This document shows positions 7,112 to 12,116 of a DNA stretch of 12,116 nucleotides, one piece after another. Source of the DNA: an uncultured Rikenella sp. (GTDB taxonomy: Bacteria > Bacteroidota > Bacteroidia > Bacteroidales > Rikenellaceae); the NCBI GenBank assembly GCA_910577885.1, contig CAJTNK010000054.1, positions 1 to 12,116 of the forward strand, read 5' to 3'. Under the pieces are notes generated by a model. That model was not told where the DNA came from and did not search any database. It was given only the letters and a program-made list of their open reading frames with translations. The position numbers and the translations under genes were made by a program. Numbering within the stretch: position 1 is the stretch's first letter; every line of letters starts with the position of its first letter.

Positions 7112-8485
7112 ATGGCATTGGCAGTGATCCTGGGCGGCGGCGAGAGCGGTTATGGCTCCGCCGTGCTGGCTCGGGCAAAAGGATACGACGTGTTGCTCTC
7201 CGATGCGGGAGCTGTGAAAGAGCCCTATCGGTCGCGGTTGTTGGCGCAGGGGTTGGCTTTCGAAGAGGGGGGGCACAGCGTGGAGCGGATTTTGGAGGCG
7301 GAGTTGGTGGTGAAGAGCCCGGGGATTCCGGAGACCGCGCCGGTGGTGCAGGCGATTCGCGAACGGGGGATTCCCGTGATCTCGGAGATCGAGCTGGCGG
7401 GCCGGTACCTCGCACCGCATACGCGAACGGTTTGTATCACCGGGAGTAACGGCAAAACCACCACCACGACCTTGATCCATGAGATGATGCGTCGGGGCGG
7501 GTTTCGGGCCGAGCTGGCCGGGAATATCGGACGGAGTCTGGCGTTGCAGGTGGCCGAAACGGAAGCGGCGGAACAACCCGATTGGTATGTGATCGAGTTG
7601 AGCAGTTTTCAGCTCGACGGGATGTACGATTTTCGGGCCGACATCGCACTGCTGCTGAACATCACGCCGGATCATCTGGACCGTTACGACCACCGGATGG
7701 AGAATTACGTGGCGAGTAAGTTCCGCATTACGAGGAATTTGCGCCCCGAGGACCTCTTTATCTATAACGGCGAGGATCCCGAGACGCTCGCTTACCTGCC
7801 GGAGTTTGCGGCGGGAGTGGAGGCGTCGCGGCTGGCTTTTTATGCCAAGGATTTGCCGAAAGGGAAAGGGGGCGGTGTGCATACGGCCGTCTATGATGCC
7901 GCCGCCGGGCTGATGCGTTGGGGGACGTTTGCGTTTCCGGCGGCAGAGATGCGGCTGCGGGGATTGCACAACGTAGCCAATGTGTTGGCTGCGGTGGCGG
8001 CCTGTCGACGGGCTGGGGTGCCGGACGAGGCCATTGAGCGGACGCTCCGCGAATTCGGAGGGGTGGAACATCGGCTCGAACCGGTTGCGGTGGTCGACGG
8101 CGTGGAGTACATCAACGATTCGAAGGCCACGAATGTCGATTCGGTGTGGTATGCCTTGCAGGCGATGACGCGTCCGACGGTCTGGATCGCGGGCGGGACG
8201 GACAAGGGAAACGATTATGCGCCGCTGATGCCGCTGGTGCGGGAACATGTCAAGGCGGTCGTTTGCCTGGGGCTCGACAATGCGAAACTCGTGCGTTCGT
8301 TTACGGGTGTGGTGCCGGTCTACGACACGGCCTCTTTGGCATCCGCGCTGGCCGCCTGTCGTGAAGTCGCCGAACCGGGCGATACGGTCTTGCTTTCTCC
8401 GGCTTGTGCGAGTTTCGACCTCTTCCGAAACTACGAAGACCGCGGCGCCCAATTCAAACAAGCGGTCCGAAACCTAATCCCTTAA
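7112..8485 (+). CDS. murD: UDP-N-acetylmuramoyl-L-alanine--D-glutamate ligase
   Basis: A cytoplasmic ATP-dependent ligase that adds D-glutamate to UDP-MurNAc-L-Ala in peptidoglycan precursor synthesis. The 457-residue length is normal for MurD. An N-terminal Rossmann domain begins VILGGGESG (5-13). The P-loop GSNGKTTTT is at 111-119. IELSSFQLDG (161-170) contains the metal-binding Glu, and DHLDRY is at 187-192. Lys203 fits the carbamylated lysine, and HNVAN is at 286-290. The C-terminal domain shows GVEHRLE (317-323), NDSKATN (335-341), AGGTDKG (360-366) and SPACASFD (429-436). ATG 7112 is chosen because the upstream TTG lies in the -7 box. No mraY, ftsW or murG adjoins it. All key motifs are present, so it looks functional. 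Confidence 0.97.
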   Translation: MALAVILGGGESGYGSAVLARAKGYDVLLSDAGAVKEPYRSRLLAQGLAFEEGGHSVERILEAELVVKSPGIPETAPVVQAIRERGIPVISEIELAGRYLAPHTRTVCITGSNGKTTTTTLIHEMMRRGGFRAELAGNIGRSLALQVAETEAAEQPDWYVIELSSFQLDGMYDFRADIALLLNITPDHLDRYDHRMENYVASKFRITRNLRPEDLFIYNGEDPETLAYLPEFAAGVEASRLAFYAKDLPKGKGGGVHTAVYDAAAGLMRWGTFAFPAAEMRLRGLHNVANVLAAVAACRRAGVPDEAIERTLREFGGVEHRLEPVAVVDGVEYINDSKATNVDSVWYALQAMTRPTVWIAGGTDKGNDYAPLMPLVREHVKAVVCLGLDNAKLVRSFTGVVPVYDTASLASALAACREVAEPGDTVLLSPACASFDLFRNYEDRGAQFKQAVRNLIP

Positions 8486-8590
8486 AACTTTTTCTTTTTG
8501 AATCGAGCAAGTACTGTCGCTTGTTAACTGCGCTTCTCTCATTTTGCTTTCGGCAATTGGCCAACCGGGTTTGGTGACCGGTATGGAACT

Positions 8591-8614
8591 GTTCTTTTTC
8601 TGAAGAAAAAGAAC
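8591..8614. repeat. Palindrome, 11-bp arms, 2-nt loop
   Basis: A perfect inverted repeat with arm GTTCTTTTTCT around a GA loop, followed by CAAAAAGA. It lies about 105 bases after the murD stop. Similar GTTCTTTTT palindromes are, from memory, frequent after genes in Bacteroidota genomes. It could act as a terminator on either strand. Confidence 0.7.
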
Positions 8615-8672
8615 CAAAAAGACTTTCAGATAGCATACGCTACGCCTTAGGCTCCGCAGTCCTTAGGGTTGT

Positions 8673-8742
8673 GGGTGGGGTTCTTTTAGGCGCGCTATGA
8701 GTTTTAGCTCGCATTATGCGCGCCCAAAAAGAATCCCCACCC
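8673..8742. repeat. Long imperfect hairpin
   Basis: The left arm (8673-8695, GGGTGGGGTTCTTTTAGGCG...) pairs with the right arm (8718-8742, reading GCGCGCCC to CCCCACCC) with about two single-base gaps and one mismatch. The central 22 bases can extend the stem through TGAG/CTCGCA. The total span is about 70 bases. It may be a miniature mobile element remnant, a terminator or a processed RNA. No target-site duplication is apparent. Confidence 0.65.
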
Positions 8743-8804
8743 AAACACCAGGCTGACACGGCCAAAGCATCCCAGCGGGATGCGCTCTAAAGTTTGGCTT
8801 TGCC

Positions 8805-8916
8805 TTCCTCGCGCTACCTCGGCAAAACCCGCAAGCGGTTTCTGCCCTCGGTACGCTGCTCGGTTCTTTGGTACTTTCTGTTCACAGAAAGTACAGTACC
8901 CTCCCGTCGCTAAAGA
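8805..8916 (+). repeat. Dispersed intergenic repeat, copy 1
   Basis: This copy begins with a 22-bp block (8805-8826) identical to 10092-10113. The perfect palindrome at 8871-8894 (arm GTACTTTCTGT, TC loop) follows. The copy ends with a 24-bp block (8893-8916) identical to 10166-10189. Bases 8864-8914 are identical, in reverse complement, to 12062-12112 (51 of 51). A small hairpin, AAACCCGC/GCGGTTT, lies at 8824-8842. No open frame is associated. Confidence 0.88.
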
Positions 8917-8940
8917 CCGTTTACACATTATCCAAGGCAA

Positions 8941-8971
8941 CGCGAGGAAAACGAGGGTAAAAGGGTACGGT
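8941..8971 (-). repeat. Inverted partial copy of the segment before repeat copy 2
   Basis: Read in reverse complement, this segment matches 10070-10100 with two mismatches and one single-base indel. It begins CGCGAGGAAA. Together with the TTCCTCGCG at 8805-8813 it gives the copy-1 region inverted flanks. Confidence 0.6.
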
Positions 8972-8997
8972 GACTTGTCGGGTTTCAAGCAGAGAGT

Positions 8998-10011
8998 TTA
9001 AGGATGTAGAGTTTGGGTAATTTCGTTGAATCGTGCGACCGCCTCGCTCATCGGACCGAAGAATCGTCCGCCGGCGGCATTTTTGTGTCCTCCGCCGTTG
9101 AAATGCTCGCGAGCGAAGAGGTTGACGTCGAAGTCGCCCTGTGAGCGGAACGAAATCTTGATGCAGTCGAGTGTCTCGATGAACATGGCCGAGAAGTCGA
9201 TGCCGTCGATCGACAACGGCATGTTGACGATCCCTTCCGTGTCGCCGATTTGGTGGTTGAATCGTGTTTTTTCGGCGCGGGTGAGGGTGATATAAGCCGT
9301 TTTCCGCTCCGTGTCGACTTTCATTTTCTCGGAGAGCAGGTAGCCCACCATTCGCAATCGGCTCTCGCTCTGCGTGTTGAATACCGCGCGGGAGACGTCG
9401 ATCGGTCGGACCCCTTTTTCGACCAGCACGGCCACTGCCCGGTAGAGTTCCGGGGTCAGATTCCCGTAGCTGAGGTTCCCGGTGTCGGTGACGATACCGA
9501 CGTACAGCGCAACGGCCATCTCGGCGGTGATCGCCTCCGGCCCCGTCCAGGCACAAATCAGGTCGTAGACCATGTGGGCCGTCGAACAGTACTCCGTGTC
9601 GGAGAAACTGAGCTCGTACTCCGGCGGGTTGAGGTGGTGGTCGATCAGCACCCGCGGTGCAATGACATTGGCCTCGATGGCGTCGGTCATCCGGTCCAAC
9701 CGCCCCACCTGGTTGAAGTCCGCACAGATAATCAAGTCAGCGTCGGCCATATAACTGCGCGCCGTCTCGCACGCTTCGCCGTAGATCTCCACCCGTTCGA
9801 CTCCGGGCAGAAAATCCAAAAACTTCGGATAGTGGTTCGGCACGAAAAAACGGACCTCATAACCCAACCCCCGCAAAAACGTACTCAACGCAATCCCCGA
9901 ACCGATCGCATCTCCGTCCGGATTGGTGTGCGACACCACGGCTATCGTCTTCGCTTCGGCGCAAAGTGTCTTTAATTGAATGATTTTTGCGCTTGCAAAC
10001 GTATTTTTCAT
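8998..10011 (-). CDS. nrnA: DHH-family phosphoesterase, NrnA-type oligoribonuclease/PAP phosphatase
   Basis: A 337-residue cytoplasmic enzyme. The family degrades short oligoribonucleotides from the 5' or 3' end and dephosphorylates 3'-phosphoadenosine 5'-phosphate, using Mn ions. Motif I, HTNPDGDAIGS (28-38), gives His28, Asp32 and Asp34. Asp98 lies in CADFN, the DHH triad is at 124-126, and Asp176 is in TDTGN. The C-terminal DHHA1 domain carries GGGHKNAAGG (306-315) for substrate binding. All metal ligands are present. The ATG at 10011 follows an A/T-rich leader typical of Bacteroidota. It converges with murD and diverges from the DUF4492-cydA pair. Which of the two activities dominates cannot be told from sequence. 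Confidence 0.93.
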   Translation of the reverse strand: MKNTFASAKIIQLKTLCAEAKTIAVVSHTNPDGDAIGSGIALSTFLRGLGYEVRFFVPNHYPKFLDFLPGVERVEIYGEACETARSYMADADLIICADFNQVGRLDRMTDAIEANVIAPRVLIDHHLNPPEYELSFSDTEYCSTAHMVYDLICAWTGPEAITAEMAVALYVGIVTDTGNLSYGNLTPELYRAVAVLVEKGVRPIDVSRAVFNTQSESRLRMVGYLLSEKMKVDTERKTAYITLTRAEKTRFNHQIGDTEGIVNMPLSIDGIDFSAMFIETLDCIKISFRSQGDFDVNLFAREHFNGGGHKNAAGGRFFGPMSEAVARFNEITQTLHP

Positions 10012-10062
10012 AATTTTGGCTTTATAATTGTGCCTTTTTACTCTTAACTGTTCCTTGGCTAC

Positions 10063-10078
10063 GGTACGGAACCGTACC
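10063..10078. repeat. Palindrome, 7-bp arms, 2-nt loop
   Basis: A perfect inverted repeat (arm GGTACGG, loop AA) sits 52 bases upstream of the nrnA start and just before repeat copy 2. It shares the GTAC core and two-base loop of the other palindromes. Confidence 0.6.
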
Positions 10079-10189
10079 TTTTACCTTCGGTTTCCTCGCG
10101 CTACCTCGGCAAAGCGTGCAAGCCCGCTCTGCTCTCGCTGGCAGCGTCGGTTGTTCACAAAAAGAACAGTACCCTCCCGTCGCTAAAGA
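10070..10189 (+). repeat. Dispersed intergenic repeat, copy 2
   Basis: This copy lies between divergent nrnA and the DUF4492 gene. It contains the 22-bp block (10092-10113) and the 24-bp block (10166-10189) identical to copy 1. The palindrome between them has decayed to TGTTC/GAACA (10152-10168). Overall spacing is 14 bases shorter than in copy 1. Its first 31 bases are repeated in inverted form at 8941-8971. Promoters for both flanking genes must lie in or next to this copy, but no clear TAnnTTTG box is seen. Confidence 0.8.
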
Positions 10190-10240
10190 TAGTCAAAGAG
10201 GAAGAGGAATAATTAGTAAGCAAAAATAGGATAAACGGGG

Positions 10241-10441
10241 ATGATACGCAAGGTTTTGGGTTTTTACGTGGAGGGGTTTCGTGGGATGAGCCGTTTGGGT
10301 CGGACCTTGTGGTGTGTGATTTTGGTGAAGTTGGCGGTGATGTTTTTGGTGTTGCGCGTATTCTTTTTTCCGGCTGAGTTGGGTGGGATGGACGATCGGG
10401 AGCGGGCCGAGTGGGTGGGTAACGAGTTGATAGGACGTTAA
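10241..10441 (+). CDS. DUF4492 small membrane protein, cytochrome bd associated
   Basis: A 66-residue protein of the DUF4492 family, which I recognise from its place just before cydA in Bacteroidota. The N-terminus has a basic-aromatic segment, FYVEGFRGMSRLGRTLW (8-24). One transmembrane helix spans about 23-44 (VILVKLAVMFLVLRVFFFP). A short acidic tail with MDDRERAEWVGNEL follows. The function is unknown. Single-helix subunits such as CydX (about 37 residues) stabilise E. coli cytochrome bd, so a comparable role is a reasonable inference. The ATG follows an A-rich leader. It ends 32 nt before cydA on the same strand. Confidence 0.88.
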   Translation: MIRKVLGFYVEGFRGMSRLGRTLWCVILVKLAVMFLVLRVFFFPAELGGMDDRERAEWVGNELIGR

Positions 10442-10473
10442 TTGAGTGTCAAAATTATAAAACAAACAAGACG

Positions 10474-11997
10474 ATGCAGTTACTCGACGCAACAAGTTTG
10501 GGAGCGGTGGTTGACTGGTCGCGCGCGCAGTTTGCGTTGACGGCTATTTACCACTGGTTTTTCGTTCCGTTGACGCTGGGTTTGGGGGTTTTGGTGGCCC
10601 TGATGGAGACCCGTTACGTGCGGACCGGAGACGAGTTCTGGCGACGCACCGCCCGGTTCTGGATGAAGCTCTTCGGGGTGAATTTCGCGATCGGCGTGGC
10701 CACGGGGTTGATCCTGGAGTTCGAGTTCGGGACCAACTGGAGCAATTACTCGTATTTCGTGGGCGATATTTTCGGTGCGCCGTTGGCGATCGAGGGGATT
10801 ATGGCCTTTTTCCTGGAGTCGACGTTTATTGCCGTGATGTTCTTCGGATGGGACCGCGTTTCGCGGGGGTTCCACCTGACGGCGACCTGGCTCACGGCCG
10901 TGGGGGCGAACCTCTCGGCGCTGTGGATCCTGGTGGCCAATGCCTGGATGCAGTACCCGGCCGGGATGCGATTCAATCCCGAGACGGCCCGGAACGAGAT
11001 GGTGGATTTTTGGGCGGTTCTGTTCTCGCCCGTGGCGATGAACAAGTTTTTCCATACCGTCACGTCGGCTTTCGTGCTGGCTGCGGTGTTCGTGGTGGGG
11101 GTGAGCGCGTGGTACCTGCTGCGCGGGCGGGAGGAGCGATTGGCGCGGCGGAGCATTAAGCTGGCGTCGGTTTTCGGGCTGGTGAGCGCCGTTTGCGTCA
11201 TTTGGACGGGCGACGGGTCGGCGGTTCAGGTGGCGCGCCACCAGCCGATGAAGCTCGCCGCGATGGAGGACCTGCGCCAGGGGCAGGAGCGTGCTCCTCT
11301 GACGCTGGTACCGGGCATCGAGGTGCCGGGGATGCTCTCCGTGCTGGCGCATCACCAGGCGGCGGCTTATGTCGTGGGGATCGACGACCTCACGGCGGGG
11401 AATGCGGCTCGCGGTCTGCTGTCGGGCGAGGCGAAGATCGCTCGCGGGCGGCAGGCGATCGAGACTTTCGCGGCCTTCAAGGCGGCCCGTCGGGCCGGAG
11501 ACCAGGCTGCGGCGGACTCCATCGGCCGGCTTTTCGACCCGACAACGCCCGAGGGACGGGCTTTTCATGACGACTACTTCCGCTATTTCGGCTACGGCTA
11601 CCTCGACTCGCCGCAACAAACCGTACCGCCCGTTTGGCCGGTCTTCTGGTCGTTCCGCGTGATGGTGGGGCTGGGCGTGTGGTTCGTGGCGCTGTTCGTG
11701 TGGATGCTGCTCCTCGAACGCCGCGGACGACTCGGCCGCAGACGGTGGCCGTTGCATTTGGCGCTTTGGTCGATCCCGCTGGCCTACGTCGCCTCGCAGG
11801 CCGGCTGGGTCGTGGCCGAACTCGGCCGACAGCCCTGGACCATCCAAGACCTCTTGCCGACGGTCGCAGCGGTCTCGCGCCTCGACGTTGCATCGGTCCA
11901 AGTCACCTTCTGGCTCTTCGCCGCTTTGTTCACTCTGCTCCTCATTGCCGAAATCGGAATCATGGTGAGGCAAATCCGAAAAGGACCGACCGATTAA
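10474..11997 (+). CDS. cydA: Cytochrome bd ubiquinol oxidase subunit I
   Basis: The inner-membrane quinol oxidase subunit carrying haems b558, b595 and d. It oxidises quinol (menaquinol is expected in Bacteroidota) and, with CydB, reduces oxygen at high affinity. The 507-residue length is normal. SRAQFALTAIYH places His27 as the equivalent of E. coli His19. Glu107 and Glu115 lie in the IEGIMAFFLEST segment. His194 (KFFHTV) fits the b558 ligand His186, and Met397 (FWSFRVM) fits Met393. The quinol loop keeps Lys260 and Glu265 in MKLAAMED. GRQPWTIQDLLPT lies near the C-terminus. Multiple transmembrane helices are evident. It follows the DUF4492 gene by 32 nt. cydB is not within the next 119 bases, where a repeat lies instead. 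Confidence 0.97.
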   Translation: MQLLDATSLGAVVDWSRAQFALTAIYHWFFVPLTLGLGVLVALMETRYVRTGDEFWRRTARFWMKLFGVNFAIGVATGLILEFEFGTNWSNYSYFVGDIFGAPLAIEGIMAFFLESTFIAVMFFGWDRVSRGFHLTATWLTAVGANLSALWILVANAWMQYPAGMRFNPETARNEMVDFWAVLFSPVAMNKFFHTVTSAFVLAAVFVVGVSAWYLLRGREERLARRSIKLASVFGLVSAVCVIWTGDGSAVQVARHQPMKLAAMEDLRQGQERAPLTLVPGIEVPGMLSVLAHHQAAAYVVGIDDLTAGNAARGLLSGEAKIARGRQAIETFAAFKAARRAGDQAAADSIGRLFDPTTPEGRAFHDDYFRYFGYGYLDSPQQTVPPVWPVFWSFRVMVGLGVWFVALFVWMLLLERRGRLGRRRWPLHLALWSIPLAYVASQAGWVVAELGRQPWTIQDLLPTVAAVSRLDVASVQVTFWLFAALFTLLLIAEIGIMVRQIRKGPTD

Positions 11998-12061
11998 CCT
12001 TGTAATTATCCCCCTTACCTCTGTCTCCTCGTTCTTTGTATAGGTCTCTGTGAAATAAGTT

Positions 12062-12112
12062 TTTAGCGACGGGAGGGTACTGTACTTTCTGTGAACAGAA
12101 AGTACCAAAGAA
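12062..12112 (-). repeat. Dispersed intergenic repeat, copy 3 (inverted)
   Basis: The reverse complement is identical over 51 bases to 8864-8914, including the palindrome at 12082-12105 (arms GTACTTTCTGT and ACAGAAAGTAC, loop GA). It starts 65 bases after the cydA stop and may continue past the window end. Bases 11998-12061 show no gene. Confidence 0.88.
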
Positions 12113-12116
12113 ACTT

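Larger units (their letters stand above)
8486..8997. other. Hairpin- and repeat-rich intergenic region between murD and nrnA
   Basis: About 510 bases between convergent murD and nrnA, without a supportable gene. It holds several separate structures: an 11-bp-arm palindrome at 8591-8614, a long imperfect hairpin at 8673-8742 and a 7-bp hairpin at 8767-8783. It also holds a dispersed-repeat copy at 8805-8916 containing another 11-bp-arm palindrome, and an inverted partial repeat at 8941-8971. One or more of these probably terminate the two converging transcripts. Confidence 0.75.

Noticed and set aside
9250..9975. A 241-codon plus-strand open frame opposite nrnA
   Set aside because: The minus strand carries the complete DHH enzyme with every metal ligand; the plus frame has no domain or start signal.
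8486..10240. CRISPR array in the repeat region
   Set aside because: The repeats are few, irregularly spaced and partly inverted, with no uniform spacers and no cas genes.
10480..12108. A 542-codon minus-strand open frame opposite cydA
   Set aside because: cydA has all ligand motifs on the plus strand; the antisense product is Arg/Pro/His-rich with no domain, and it starts inside the repeat.

Overview
The window reads as chromosomal DNA of a Bacteroidota (Bacteroidetes) member, most likely near Rikenellaceae/Alistipes, although the genus cannot be fixed from sequence alone. The evidence is a DUF4492 gene directly before cydA, a DUF6175-like gene inside a cassette of secreted proteins, A-rich leaders instead of Shine-Dalgarno sites, one good TAnnTTTG -7 box, and very G-rich sense strands with heavy use of CGG, GTG and GGG codons.

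Layout. (1) 1-320 is the end of an rRNA operon: spacer, 5S rRNA and a perfect-stem intrinsic terminator. (2) 321-965 has no convincing gene. It holds degenerate copies of the terminator tail, a pyrimidine-rich tract, a compact predicted three-way-junction fold followed by a T-run (824-888), and a probable promoter. (3) 966-6881 carries six co-directional genes with short gaps, closed by a strong terminator at 6918-6960. All six products have N-terminal signal peptides. The third resembles DUF6175; the fifth and sixth resemble LPP20-type proteins; the fourth has a CsgG-like look with a helical C-terminus; the first ends in a domain reminiscent of FlgT C-terminal domains. The set is probably one operon for an envelope assembly of unknown function. 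(4) 7112-8485 is murD, away from the usual division and cell-wall neighbours. (5) 8486-8997 is a mosaic of intergenic hairpins and dispersed repeats. (6) 8998-10011, on the minus strand, is a DHH phosphoesterase of the NrnA type. (7) 10012-10240 holds a second repeat copy. (8) 10241-11997 is a respiratory pair, a small DUF4492 membrane protein and cydA of cytochrome bd. A third repeat copy, inverted, follows cydA where cydB would be expected.

The housekeeping genes cover peptidoglycan precursor synthesis (murD), nucleotide/oligoRNA turnover (nrnA) and micro-aerobic respiration (cydA). The most interesting parts are the secreted-protein operon, the DUF4492/cydA pair, the dispersed GTAC-palindrome repeats, and a G-rich to C-rich change along murD, nrnA and cydA.
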